This document shows positions 18,519 to 27,197 of a stretch of DNA of 64,000 bases, piece after piece. The notes beneath the pieces are model-generated. The model was not told the DNA's origin. It saw only the letters and a list, made by a program, of their open reading frames with translations, and did not search any database. The DNA comes from a virus, in IMG/VR virus record IMGVR_UViG_3300028676_000003, positions 186,001-250,000 of that record; one strand, given 5' to 3'. The stretch's first letter is position 1. Each line of letters starts with the position of its first letter. Position numbers and translations under genes: made by a program.

Positions 18519-19346
18519 ATGAACAAAAAATTCACAAATTTTGAAACTGACGATAGTGTCGCAAAATATTTTAAAGAAGTAAGAAAGTCAGTTATTTTAA
18601 CTCCTGCTGAGGAAATTAATTTAGCTAAAAGAATAAAAGAAGGAGATAACAAAGCGATTGAAGAATTAATACAAGCAAATTTAAAGTTTGTAATTTCAAT
18701 TGCAAAAGAATACCAAGGACAAGGTTTACTATTGGGAGATTTAATCAATGAAGGAAACTACGGACTAATAAAAGCAGCTCATAGATTTGACCATACAAGA
18801 GGTTTCAGATTCATATCATACGCTGTTTGGTGGGTTAAGCAGTCAATAATTCAAAGCCTTAATGATAATGCTAGAATCGTTAGACTACCAGCAAACGTGA
18901 TACATAAGATTTCAAAACTAAACAAAGATATTGCTAAGTTTGAATCAGATAATGAAAGAGAACCAGTGTACGGTGAAATCTTTGATAAAGACAAGGATGC
19001 GATGCTATTAAGCTTTCCAAAAGCAACTAGTTTGAACCAAATGATAAATGAAGATGGTGATGAACTAATAGAATTAATTCCTAGCGAAGCTGAAGATTTA
19101 GACCAATTAGAGGTTAACGACATGTTAAAGAAAGAGTTAAATAAAACTCTTATGGTACTTGATGAAAGAGAAAAAATCATCATTGAGAGTTATTTTGGTG
19201 TAAACACAGATTGTGAACCAATGACACTTGAAGCCATAGGTGAAAAGTACGATTTAACTAAAGAAAGAATCCGTCAAATCAAAGAAAAAGCAATTAGAAA
19301 ACTACGTCATAATGCTCATGGACTACAAGTCTTAATGAATGAATAA
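18519..19346 (+). CDS. Primary-type sigma-70 factor (RpoD-like)
   Basis: A 275-residue sigma factor resembling the short RpoD of Bacteroidota. Region 1.2 is at ~12-45, region 2 at ~55-108 (DLINEGNYGLIKAAHRFD and the promoter-melting WWVKQSI), a diverged region 3, and region 4 with the helix-turn-helix LTKERIRQIKEKAIRKLRH (~245-263). Host RNA polymerase should accept it. It may redirect transcription to phage promoters, such as the ATATTTAT class, or sustain host-type promoters. Region 3 and the 3-4 linker differ most from host RpoD. It has its own promoter and terminator. Confidence 0.93.
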   Translation: MNKKFTNFETDDSVAKYFKEVRKSVILTPAEEINLAKRIKEGDNKAIEELIQANLKFVISIAKEYQGQGLLLGDLINEGNYGLIKAAHRFDHTRGFRFISYAVWWVKQSIIQSLNDNARIVRLPANVIHKISKLNKDIAKFESDNEREPVYGEIFDKDKDAMLLSFPKATSLNQMINEDGDELIELIPSEAEDLDQLEVNDMLKKELNKTLMVLDEREKIIIESYFGVNTDCEPMTLEAIGEKYDLTKERIRQIKEKAIRKLRHNAHGLQVLMNE

Positions 19347-19348
19347 AG

Positions 19349-19371
19349 AAAGGGCGTAATGCCCTTTTTTT
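19349..19371 (+). terminator. Rho-independent terminator
   Basis: AAAGGGC / GCCCTTT stem with a 5-nt loop and a T-run, immediately after the sigma factor gene. Confidence 0.85.
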
Positions 19372-19382
19372 GTTTTAATAAC

Positions 19383-19390
19383 ATATTTAT
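19383..19390 (+). promoter_or_regulatory. Late-type promoter motif ATATTTAT
   Basis: The core lies 12 nt before the ATG at 19403, just after a terminator, so it is well placed to start a new transcript. Confidence 0.65.
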
Positions 19391-19402
19391 AAAATAAAGA
19401 AA

Positions 19403-20644
19403 ATGAAAATAAAATTCAGTTACATAATATTAGCTTTGGCCTTAGCAGTAGCAGGTACTGCGGCATATTTCTCAGTTTGGGGACTTAGCCAATTATTCGC
19501 AGGGGCAAGTACAGCGGTTATTATAATGGCTAGTATTCTAGAAACGGCAAAGATTGTTTCAACAACAGCTCTGCACAAGTATTGGGATAAATTAGCAAAA
19601 GGATTACGTATTTATTTAACAACAAGTGTTGTTGTTCTTATGATAATAACATCGGCAGGTATTTATGGTTTTCTATCAAATGCTTATCAAAAAACAGCTA
19701 ATAAGTTAGAAATACATGAAGGTGAAGTTAGAGTATTAGACGGAAAGAAACAAATCTTTGCAGATGCCTTAACTGCCAATAATAAAATCATTGATTCAAA
19801 GAATAAACGTATTGACCAATTAAGCGGGTTACGTTCAACACAAGAAAGTCGTATTGATGCGGCAAGAACCAATTCAAATGTGTTAAGAGGTGATATCAAC
19901 TCATCAAATGCTGAAATTCAAAAGCTATCAACTGAAATAGACGTTTTAAACGCAAAAAATTCAGTATTAAATGATTCTATCAGTAAATATCAAACAAAGG
20001 TTTTAGAAGTTAAATCAGGAAGTGATGTAGCTGGTGAAGTTGGTCCACTTAAGTATATTTCAGAATTAACTGGAACACCAATGGATAAGGTAGTTAACTA
20101 CATGATTCTATTACTTATTTTCGTATTTGACCCATTGGCAGTAGCTCTTGTTCTTATTACAAACAGAGTTTTCCAAATTGAAAAAGATGAAGAAGAAAAG
20201 AAAAATGAGGGAGCAAATGAGGGAGCAAATCAAGAACCAATTATAGTTGAAGAACCCGTAATTATTGATGAACCAGTGTTTGAAGCAGAACCAATTGAAG
20301 AAGAAATTCATGAAGATGAAGATATTGATGATGGTGTAAATGAAATTGAAGTTCACGATGAAGAAATTGTGAGTGATGCTGTAATTGAGGCTGTAAGTGA
20401 GCCTGTAAATGATGTTGTAATCGAACCAATTGTTGAACCACAACCTACACAATACTTTAGACAACCAGTACAAAAAACTGGTAGAGTTGAATTAGAAGAC
20501 ATAAAAGAAATCAAAGAAAATAGAGGTTTCAGTGTTTTGATTCCTGAACCTAAATCAAATACTATTGACCGTATTGGTAACAACAAGTTTTTGATGAATG
20601 GTGATAACAAAAAGATTTATTATAAACGTGATGATAATCAATAA
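19403..20644 (+). CDS. Multi-pass membrane protein with periplasmic-length coiled coil
   Basis: A 413-residue protein. Hydrophobic spans are near 5-28, 32-50 and 70-92. A long coiled coil (~96-210) follows, then another span near 230-255 (MILLLIFVFDPLAVALVLI). An acidic tail rich in E/P/V (260-350) ends in a basic segment. It could organise the envelope during infection or be a lysis-regulating protein. Family not recognised. It begins the late block behind a terminator and a late-type motif, and overlaps the amidase-like gene by 14 bp. Confidence 0.7.
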   Translation: MKIKFSYIILALALAVAGTAAYFSVWGLSQLFAGASTAVIIMASILETAKIVSTTALHKYWDKLAKGLRIYLTTSVVVLMIITSAGIYGFLSNAYQKTANKLEIHEGEVRVLDGKKQIFADALTANNKIIDSKNKRIDQLSGLRSTQESRIDAARTNSNVLRGDINSSNAEIQKLSTEIDVLNAKNSVLNDSISKYQTKVLEVKSGSDVAGEVGPLKYISELTGTPMDKVVNYMILLLIFVFDPLAVALVLITNRVFQIEKDEEEKKNEGANEGANQEPIIVEEPVIIDEPVFEAEPIEEEIHEDEDIDDGVNEIEVHDEEIVSDAVIEAVSEPVNDVVIEPIVEPQPTQYFRQPVQKTGRVELEDIKEIKENRGFSVLIPEPKSNTIDRIGNNKFLMNGDNKKIYYKRDDNQ

Positions 20645-21242
20645 TGTAACACACAGATTAACAGAAGATAACTATATACCAGTTGAGTGTATTAAATCAC
20701 AGATAGTTTTAGGGCAAACTTTCAACCACGATATGAAGCATGTCGTGGGTTGGAAGAACCGATTTAATGGCAAATACAAAAAAACAGCGGCTTTCACTAT
20801 TGATGCCGCTGGTTTGGTTTATAGTCATTTCGATTCAAAATATCAATCACGTTTCTTCGGGAACTTGGAATTAGATTCAAAATCTATCGTTATTTTGCTT
20901 GAAAATGACGGTTGGTTAGTCAATAACCCTAAAAATAATAAATTTATTAATTGGATTGGCGATATTTATAACAATCAAGAGGATGTTGTTGAAAAGAAAT
21001 GGAGAGGTTACCAATATTGGGCTCCATATAATCAAGAACAATTTGATTCAGCGGTTACGCTAATAAATATGCTTTGTGAAGAATTCTATATTCCGAAGAC
21101 TGTAACCAGTCATAATACGAAGATAGAAACACTACATGGTTATCAAGGTGTGATTTATAAGAGTAACCTTGAGAAACATTATACTGATTTAAACCCAACT
21201 TGGAATTTCAGTGAATTTAAAAATAAAATAGAAGAAAACTAA
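20631..21242 (+). CDS. N-acetylmuramoyl-L-alanine amidase-like (PGRP fold) protein
   Basis: A 203-residue protein. KSQIVLGQTFNHDMKHVVGW, the strand AAFTIDAAGLVYSHFD and SHNTK near residue 155 follow the Amidase_2/T7-lysozyme layout. The usual first zinc histidine (LHHT) reads LGQT here, so catalytic ability is doubtful. I prefer the ATG at 20631 because the one at 20598 lies deep in the upstream gene. It may cleave or only bind peptidoglycan in the virion or in lysis. Confidence 0.55.
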   Translation: MIINNVTHRLTEDNYIPVECIKSQIVLGQTFNHDMKHVVGWKNRFNGKYKKTAAFTIDAAGLVYSHFDSKYQSRFFGNLELDSKSIVILLENDGWLVNNPKNNKFINWIGDIYNNQEDVVEKKWRGYQYWAPYNQEQFDSAVTLINMLCEEFYIPKTVTSHNTKIETLHGYQGVIYKSNLEKHYTDLNPTWNFSEFKNKIEEN

Positions 21243-21247
21243 ACGAA

Positions 21248-21796
21248 ATGGCAGAAAGAATAAACGAACACGATATGACAAAAAGAATGATGGATGTTAT
21301 GAGAGGTGGATATAAAGGATTGTTATCAGAAGCTGATGCACCTGTACAACCACAAGCTCCTAACAATGTTGGACAACCGCCAGCACCAGTTGACCAAACA
21401 CCAGCTGACCCATCACAACCAATATCACAAACTCCTATCAAGGATGATACAATCCAATTAAAACCAGGAGATGCAGCATTCAACGACGAATTAAACTCAA
21501 TGAGAGATATCGTTGATGGTTCAGTAGTCATCAATGATTTCAATATCTATCCAACAGATAGAAATGTTGTTATTGATGGACTTGTAGATAAACAAGAAGC
21601 GGCTGATTCAGGAATCTTCTTCAAGATGCAATCTACAGCTTCAGATGTTGAAATAAATATAAACGGTGTTGAATTAACAGACTCAACCAATGAACATATG
21701 CAAAGACTTAAAGGTTACTTCGCTAAGTTCAAAGAAGATTGGTCAACTAGAGTTAATGGAGAATACCAAAACGGTAATTCAGCAGATAATGTCTAA
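21248..21796 (+). CDS. Virion or prohead-associated protein with L-x-E site
   Basis: A 182-residue protein. The short basic N-terminus ends in GLLSE-ADA at ~28, resembling a T4-type prohead protease site (L/I-x-E). A Pro/Gln-rich linker (32-62) leads into a compact acidic beta domain (80-165). Similar N-terminal L-x-E segments occur in three other proteins here. It overlaps the spanin-like gene by 8 bp. Structural role inferred. Confidence 0.55.
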   Translation: MAERINEHDMTKRMMDVMRGGYKGLLSEADAPVQPQAPNNVGQPPAPVDQTPADPSQPISQTPIKDDTIQLKPGDAAFNDELNSMRDIVDGSVVINDFNIYPTDRNVVIDGLVDKQEAADSGIFFKMQSTASDVEININGVELTDSTNEHMQRLKGYFAKFKEDWSTRVNGEYQNGNSADNV

Positions 21797-22169
21797 ATTT
21801 GACTTAAAAACGAAGATTATCTTCATTATGGGGTTACTACTCATAATTGGATTTATCTTCACGCAGAGGGGTTCTAAAAACGATTCTGAGAGTGTAATTA
21901 AAGACTTACATGAGAAGGCTATTTCTTTAGAGAAAGAAAATGAAGATTTGAAAAAAGCAAATATAAAATTGGATTCAAGTATTGCGGTTATTAAAACCGA
22001 ATTAGCAGTTAATAAGGCTAATCTTGAAAAAACCCAATTAAAATTACAAGAATTAAATAGTAAACGAGATGAAATATCTTCTAACGTTAATCGTTTGTCT
22101 GCTAATGGGGTTGCAAATGCACTCTCAGACTACCTCGATAAAAGAACCAAGAGTACAAACAATCGTTAA
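21789..22169 (+). CDS. Inner-membrane spanin-like protein (Rz-like)
   Basis: A 126-residue protein with an N-terminal transmembrane helix (~10-25, IIFIMGLLLIIGFIF) followed by a ~90-residue coiled coil, the topology of Rz-type i-spanins that link the inner membrane to the outer membrane. The start at 21789 is chosen because upstream codons lie in the preceding gene. The last 101 bp overlap the next gene in another frame, an arrangement typical of Rz/Rz1 pairs. Function inferred from topology and gene overlap, not sequence family. Confidence 0.6.
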   Translation: MSKFDLKTKIIFIMGLLLIIGFIFTQRGSKNDSESVIKDLHEKAISLEKENEDLKKANIKLDSSIAVIKTELAVNKANLEKTQLKLQELNSKRDEISSNVNRLSANGVANALSDYLDKRTKSTNNR

Positions 22170-22530
22170 CGTAAAGGGTGATACTCTTATTCAGATGCAT
22201 TTATCTGATGCTAAGATAATCCTTGCAGACGTTTTAGATAGAGAAGTCCTAGATAGCATCATAGATGTTTATAAGCAAAGAGACTCCATCAACGATAGCA
22301 CGATTCAATTACAAGTGAAAGAAATAAGACTTCTTAATGAAAAAAGTCTTAATCAAGTAGCACAAAATGATAATTTGAATAAAATAATTGAACTTAAAAA
22401 TGCTGAGATTGCTGAATTGAATAAAACAATAGTTATTCAAAAGAAGGAAATCAAAAAGCAAAAGTTTTATAAGGTATTGACATTCATTGCGGCTGTCGTA
22501 TTACCAATTACAGTTTTAACCCTAAAATAA
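22069..22530 (+). CDS. Spanin-like periplasmic protein with signal peptide and C-terminal membrane anchor
   Basis: A 153-residue protein: an N-terminal signal-like segment (MKYLLTLIVCLLMGLQMHSQ), a periplasmic coiled coil (~40-130), and a C-terminal transmembrane helix (VLTFIAAVVLPITVLTL). This two-ended topology resembles unimolecular spanins, although Cys10 does not sit in a good lipobox. It is embedded out of frame in the end of the i-spanin-like gene. The pair probably disrupts the outer membrane at lysis. An alternative is a paired envelope-bridging complex unrelated to lysis. Confidence 0.6.
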   Translation: MKYLLTLIVCLLMGLQMHSQTTSIKEPRVQTIVNVKGDTLIQMHLSDAKIILADVLDREVLDSIIDVYKQRDSINDSTIQLQVKEIRLLNEKSLNQVAQNDNLNKIIELKNAEIAELNKTIVIQKKEIKKQKFYKVLTFIAAVVLPITVLTLK

Positions 22531-22931
22531 TGAAAGGCGACTTTAAACCAAGAACACTAAATTTTCTAAAAAAGAATAGATTTATAGTAAATTTTCCTGA
22601 ATCGTTTAACATTCCACAATACCAATTAAGAAGTGTTAAGATTCCACAAATTCAATTAACTAATGGTTGGAAGATAAATTACTCAAACTGTGAGATAATT
22701 TACGGTCTTACAGTAAACGATGATTTAGTAAAAACACTAATGGAAGTCATGGAAAAAATGGATAGTTTTGATTTTAATATTGAACTATTAGATTCTGTTG
22801 GTGTTGTAGTTGAAAAATATTCTATGGTAGGTTTAATAAATAGAATCGAAATAGATGAATTAGATAATGGAGCTGATGGGAATATCAGTGTAAAAATATC
22901 ACTCTCAATAAACAACTTTAAAGCCCAATAG
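22530..22931 (+). CDS. Putative tail tube-like or baseplate protein
   Basis: A 133-residue beta-rich protein (NRFIVNFPESFNIPQYQLRS, then an acidic central helix and DGNISVKISLSINNF). Size and strand pattern recall small tail-tube/baseplate-hub proteins of T4-like phages, but I see no diagnostic motif. The TAG stop lies inside the terminator hairpin, so translation reaches the terminator. Confidence 0.4.
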   Translation: MKGDFKPRTLNFLKKNRFIVNFPESFNIPQYQLRSVKIPQIQLTNGWKINYSNCEIIYGLTVNDDLVKTLMEVMEKMDSFDFNIELLDSVGVVVEKYSMVGLINRIEIDELDNGADGNISVKISLSINNFKAQ

Positions 22932-22941
22932 GGCTTTTTTT
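22920..22941 (+). terminator. Rho-independent terminator
   Basis: AAAGCCC / GGGCTTT stem with 4-nt loop and T-run; the upstream stop codon lies within it. Confidence 0.85.
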
Positions 22942-22953
22942 GTTATTATTTTG

Positions 22954-22961
22954 ATATTTAT
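22954..22961 (+). promoter_or_regulatory. Late-type promoter motif ATATTTAT
   Basis: The core is 14 nt before the ATG at 22976 and directly after a terminator. Confidence 0.65.
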
Positions 22962-22975
22962 TAAAAAACAATAAT

Positions 22976-23230
22976 ATGACTCAAGATAACAAAAATTACA
23001 TTAGAGAAAATCTATCTAAATCGGATGTTTCGAAAGAGATGAGTGTTTATATGAACACCAAGGAATTCAAAGATAAGATTGAAAAAATTGTTCAAGAGAA
23101 ACTTAAGAATAATAAAGAACTAGAAGATAAAGTAGTAGAAATAACATCAAATGTATTAACACAACTTTATAAAACTCTTTGGGTTAAAAGAGGTCTTTGG
23201 AGAAATAATTTAAGTAATAAAAGTAGCTAA
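22976..23230 (+). CDS. Small helical protein
   Basis: An 84-residue, charged, helical protein (YMNTKEFKDKIEKIVQEKLK) without a membrane segment. Not recognised. It is the first gene of a late transcript and is immediately followed by the 478-residue virion protein, so a virion or prohead-core role is plausible. Confidence 0.55.
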   Translation: MTQDNKNYIRENLSKSDVSKEMSVYMNTKEFKDKIEKIVQEKLKNNKELEDKVVEITSNVLTQLYKTLWVKRGLWRNNLSNKSS

Positions 23231-24667
23231 ATGAAACAAACCCCAAACCGTAAATTGGTTAAGATTACCAAAGAACAATACAATAGAATATTCGCCTCTA
23301 AACTACTTACAGAAGGTGAAATGGATTCTATGGCTCCAACTGAAACTGATGGAGATTTAAAAAACGAAACACTTGAACTTATCAAGTATTTATACCGTGA
23401 ATCAAAAGACTTGTCTCCGTTTTGGGAACAAAACGGATTGACTTACGAAGAATTATGCACATATCTTGCAAACAAAAACCTTATCGTTCAAAAAGACGGT
23501 AAATATGAGATTCCTAAATCTTTAGGTAGTCCACAAAGAGCTGTAGAAGAAATTGAAACTGCTTTACAACAAGCTATTGGTTCACCTGAAGAAGAAATGT
23601 CTAGTGAATTACCAATGGATGTAGAAACTGAAATCGAACCTGAAATTAGCGATATCGAAATTGAAGAAGACAACTATCCATTAGGAGCACAAGATGACCC
23701 AATGGCACCTTGGAATCAAGGAGAGATGGAACCTGAATATACTGAAGAACCAATCGTTGAATTAAATGGTCCACTATCAACATTAGCAAGTAACCACGAG
23801 TTAAGCATCCTTACAGATGGTGTTAACCAATTTGTATTTGTTTATGGTGATATGAGTGAACAACCTCTTGATGACCAACAAGTTAATCAATGGGCTGAAA
23901 TGAATCCACAAGAAATTGGTTACGGATTAGACTCTTGGATTGAAGGTAGAGATAGACTTATTCAAATTGATGATGCTCTTAAACAAGACCTTATGACAAT
24001 GTATGATAAAGATGGAATTATTCTAAATGCAATCAATCCAATTGATGAGGAAGAAGAATTCATTGGACCAGTTGAACCATTAACACCAATTGTTATTGAT
24101 TCTCCTTCAACAGGTGGAAATAAGGTAATTGAAAAACTAAAAGAATTAAAAAGAGAAGAAGATGCTATGGAAGGAATGGCACCTGAAGGTTTAGAAGAAA
24201 TGACTTCTGCTGGTTCGTCTGCTACAGGTGGTTCATCAGGTCCTTTTACTGCACCGTTAAATTTCGGAAATGGAAAAGAAGATGATATTATCAAAAAAGA
24301 AATTCCTACGATTTATGAAATGACTGACTCAAGTTCATCAGGACAATATGATGCAAATGCACTACACGGAATCGGCCGTGATGGTTCTTTCAAGAAAACC
24401 AAAAAAACAAAAGCTGAAACTCATACACAATGGCCTGACGGTGGATTTGTTGAATTTAACGATTGTACAAAGCTTAATAATAAGGTAGCTGGTACAGGTT
24501 GTAGTGGTGGAGCAGTTGATAATGTAGTATCAGTAAAGAAAACAAGTGGAAATATTAATGCACCATCTTTAAATGAAATGAGAATTCTTGTGACTATTGC
24601 TCAAAAAACGGGTAAAACAATCAAAGAAATAAAAACGATAATTGAGGCAAAAAAGGCGAAAGCTTAA
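23231..24667 (+). CDS. Acidic virion/prohead protein with L-x-E processing site
   Basis: A 478-residue protein. The basic N-terminus ends in SKLLTE-GEM at ~33, a plausible prohead-protease site. The middle is very acidic with many Glu/Asp/Pro. A folded segment lies near 190-270 (HELSILTDGVNQFVFVYG) and a Cys pair near the C-terminus (DCTKLNN...GCSGG). Resembles a scaffold or internal protein in composition. No named family. Starts one base after the preceding gene. Confidence 0.55.
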   Translation: MKQTPNRKLVKITKEQYNRIFASKLLTEGEMDSMAPTETDGDLKNETLELIKYLYRESKDLSPFWEQNGLTYEELCTYLANKNLIVQKDGKYEIPKSLGSPQRAVEEIETALQQAIGSPEEEMSSELPMDVETEIEPEISDIEIEEDNYPLGAQDDPMAPWNQGEMEPEYTEEPIVELNGPLSTLASNHELSILTDGVNQFVFVYGDMSEQPLDDQQVNQWAEMNPQEIGYGLDSWIEGRDRLIQIDDALKQDLMTMYDKDGIILNAINPIDEEEEFIGPVEPLTPIVIDSPSTGGNKVIEKLKELKREEDAMEGMAPEGLEEMTSAGSSATGGSSGPFTAPLNFGNGKEDDIIKKEIPTIYEMTDSSSSGQYDANALHGIGRDGSFKKTKKTKAETHTQWPDGGFVEFNDCTKLNNKVAGTGCSGGAVDNVVSVKKTSGNINAPSLNEMRILVTIAQKTGKTIKEIKTIIEAKKAKA

Positions 24668-24687
24668 TAACTTTGCTGAAAAACAAT

Positions 24688-24695
24688 ATATTTAT
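24688..24695 (+). promoter_or_regulatory. Late-type promoter motif ATATTTAT
   Basis: The core is 15 nt before the ATG at 24711. Confidence 0.6.
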
Positions 24696-24710
24696 AATAA
24701 ACTCGTAAAG

Positions 24711-26438
24711 ATGGATAAAAACATAATAAAACAATACTTATCAGAAAGATTTCTTGCTGAAGTGACTGGAGATAGCAGTACGCCTGGGATTACGGTGACT
24801 AATGCGGCTAACAAAAAGTCAGGCAAAATCAACAAAGATGGTGTTAACGCAATTGAAAAAGATGTTAAACAATACGACAAAGACTTGAAGAAAAACAAGT
24901 CTGAAGTAAAGAATAACAAATTCAATTATGAAAATGATTGGGAAAAAACTTACCATAATGATATGGAAATCATGAATGGTCAAGAGATGATACAATACAC
25001 TAGTGAACCAAGCAAGCTTTTTAAAGAAAAAGCTAAAGAAGCTATTGAAGGTAGTACTAGAATGGGAAACAAAGGTGGTAAAGGTAGAGGTAACGCTGAG
25101 GAATCTTGGGGTGCTTCATCTGACGACTTTGGAAAAGACTTCGTAAAAAGAGTTGACGCAACTACAAAGAAAAGAGCTGATGCGGCTGATAAACTTATCA
25201 GTTTCGGTGATGATATCGAAAACACAAAAAGCAAACCAAAAAACAATACCAAGTTTAGTGCCCTTAATGAAGGTGCGTTAGGTAAAGGATATACTCACTT
25301 TGCAATCAACAAAAATGATGGAAAAATCTATGATGGTTGGGATTACACTGGTGAAGATAAAGAAAGTGTTGCTTATTACGCTAAGATAGATTTAAAAGAT
25401 AATTTTCCTAATAATAAACCAAGTGATTTTAAAGTAGTAACTAAAAACTTGCTTGCAAAACAAGGAATGAATGTTTCAGACACTAATAATTGGTATAAGC
25501 CAGAGAGTGCTAGTATTAACAATAATAACCCACAAATAAAAGAATCAATGAAAAGACTTAAATTTAAAAAAGAATTTAACGGTGTTGGAAACGCCCTTAA
25601 AATGATACCTGAGTCATATAGAGTAGATAACAAAGAATTTGAAATGACTGACGGAAACGAAAGTTACAAAATTCGTTGGGAAGGTACTCTAACTGAAGGT
25701 AGAGCGGTAGTTTTAACTGCGGCAAACAAAACAATGATAAACGAAGATATGCAAAAGATGAAACACCTTATGGGGTACAAATCTCAAGATACTCTTGGAA
25801 CTTCTAAAACGGTTTCTAGACTAACTGAAGGTGCTATTTTTGACGATATTCTTGCAAAAACAAGAGTACTTTTAGAAGGTGAAGATATCGAAAGCGTAGA
25901 TGCACCTGAAAAAGATGCAGAAGGTGATGATGTTATCAACCAAGCTCCTGAAGCTAAGAAACACATTGAAGGTTCAGCATCAACAGATGACGGTACTGAT
26001 GTTCCAGCTCCAAAAGAAGGACATTGGGAAGATATCAGCGTTCCACAAGCGGCTGACGCTAAGAAACATATCGAAGGAAGTGTTGCAACTGAAGCTAAAA
26101 CAAACGCACCAGCTCCAAAAGAAGGTCATTGGGAAGATATTAAAAAACCACAAGCGGCAGAAGCTAAAAAAGACATTACAATGAACGAAAGTGAAGAAGA
26201 AGAGGTTCCAGTTAACAACGAAGACCCTACGACTCAGCCTGGTTATGTTCATGAAGATGAGGTAGAAGACGAAGAAGAAGAAATGGTAGATGAATCAATC
26301 AAATTAATGGTTAGTGAGTCAACTGGTAAATTCTACATCGTTGGTGCTACAGATAAACCTTTTGCAGTTCCTGCTAAAGATAACGCTAAAGCTCTTAAAA
26401 ATCCTAAGAAATATATCTCTGAAGTATTTAAAAAATAA
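24711..26438 (+). CDS. Virion/prohead protein with multiple L-x-E sites and tandem repeats
   Basis: A 575-residue protein. I choose the ATG after the late-type motif. LSE and LAE occur in the first 20 residues (QYLSERFLAE), and SALNE-G, GTLTE-G, RLTE-G and VLLE-G later, so a prohead protease could cut it repeatedly into peptides. Residues ~425-490 contain two copies of an acidic repeat (APKEGHWEDI preceded by KKHIEGS). The C-terminal ~40 residues form a small basic domain (GKFYIVGATDKPFAVPAKDN). Likely an internal or core protein; no named family. Confidence 0.55.
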   Translation: MDKNIIKQYLSERFLAEVTGDSSTPGITVTNAANKKSGKINKDGVNAIEKDVKQYDKDLKKNKSEVKNNKFNYENDWEKTYHNDMEIMNGQEMIQYTSEPSKLFKEKAKEAIEGSTRMGNKGGKGRGNAEESWGASSDDFGKDFVKRVDATTKKRADAADKLISFGDDIENTKSKPKNNTKFSALNEGALGKGYTHFAINKNDGKIYDGWDYTGEDKESVAYYAKIDLKDNFPNNKPSDFKVVTKNLLAKQGMNVSDTNNWYKPESASINNNNPQIKESMKRLKFKKEFNGVGNALKMIPESYRVDNKEFEMTDGNESYKIRWEGTLTEGRAVVLTAANKTMINEDMQKMKHLMGYKSQDTLGTSKTVSRLTEGAIFDDILAKTRVLLEGEDIESVDAPEKDAEGDDVINQAPEAKKHIEGSASTDDGTDVPAPKEGHWEDISVPQAADAKKHIEGSVATEAKTNAPAPKEGHWEDIKKPQAAEAKKDITMNESEEEEVPVNNEDPTTQPGYVHEDEVEDEEEEMVDESIKLMVSESTGKFYIVGATDKPFAVPAKDNAKALKNPKKYISEVFKK

Positions 26439-26458
26439 TCAAATCACAATCAATAAAG

Positions 26459-26480
26459 CCACTCTTTGAGTGGTTTTTTT
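26459..26480 (+). terminator. Rho-independent terminator
   Basis: CCACTC / GAGTGG stem with a 3-nt loop and seven T. Confidence 0.85.
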
Positions 26481-26489
26481 GTTTAAGGC

Positions 26490-26497
26490 ATATTTAT
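26490..26497 (+). promoter_or_regulatory. Late-type promoter motif ATATTTAT
   Basis: The core lies after a terminator and 31 nt before the endolysin ATG, a longer spacing than at other sites. Confidence 0.5.
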
Positions 26498-26528
26498 AGT
26501 AAAATAACATGATTTAAATCACATTACT

Positions 26529-27143
26529 ATGAGTTTAATTAAACTACAAGAGAAAATAGGAGTTAAGGCCGATGGGTCTTTTGGTCCAGCAACACTAAAA
26601 GCGGCAATGGCGTACTTTGAGTTAACACCAGTACAAGCGGCACACTTTTTCGGTCAAACAGCACATGAAACAGGTGGGTTCAGTGTATTTACAGAAAATC
26701 TTAATTATTCAGCTAAGGGACTTATGACAACATTCCCAAAATACTTTCCAAGTAATCTATCGGAACTATACGCAAGACAACCATATAAGATTGGTTCAAG
26801 AGTTTACGCAAATAGAATGGGTAATGGAAATGAAGCTTCACGTGAAGGATATTTCTACTGCGGTAGAGGTGCGCTTCAAACAACTGGAAAAGAAAATTAC
26901 CAAAAATTGGCTAACTATCTTAAAAACCAAGATATCATGACAAATCCTGACCTAGTTGCGACAACATATGCTTTCGAATCAGCTAAGTTCTTTTTCGATA
27001 ATAACAAATTATGGGCCAAGTGTGATAAGGGTATAACTGATGCTACGATACTTGCAGTTACAAAGGTAATCAATGGTGGAACAAATGGTCTTGATGATAG
27101 AATTTCATTGACTAAGAGATATTACAAATGGTTAACAGAATAA
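26529..27143 (+). CDS. Endolysin, glycoside hydrolase family 19 (chitinase/lysozyme-like)
   Basis: A 204-residue protein. The N-terminal ~25 residues (LQEKIGVKADGSFGPATLKAA) resemble a reduced peptidoglycan-binding repeat. AHFFGQTAHETGGFSV provides the GH19 catalytic Glu (~45), and YCGRGALQTTGKENYQ is the conserved substrate-cleft block. It should hydrolyse the glycan strands of peptidoglycan at lysis. There is no signal peptide, so it needs a holin; a holin candidate lies at 37.9 kb. It has its own late-type motif and lies a few genes from the spanin-like pair. Confidence 0.88.
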   Translation: MSLIKLQEKIGVKADGSFGPATLKAAMAYFELTPVQAAHFFGQTAHETGGFSVFTENLNYSAKGLMTTFPKYFPSNLSELYARQPYKIGSRVYANRMGNGNEASREGYFYCGRGALQTTGKENYQKLANYLKNQDIMTNPDLVATTYAFESAKFFFDNNKLWAKCDKGITDATILAVTKVINGGTNGLDDRISLTKRYYKWLTE

Positions 27144-27197
27144 CACTATTAATCTTTATTTTTTTGAGTTTGATACTATATTAAATAAAAAAAGAAT

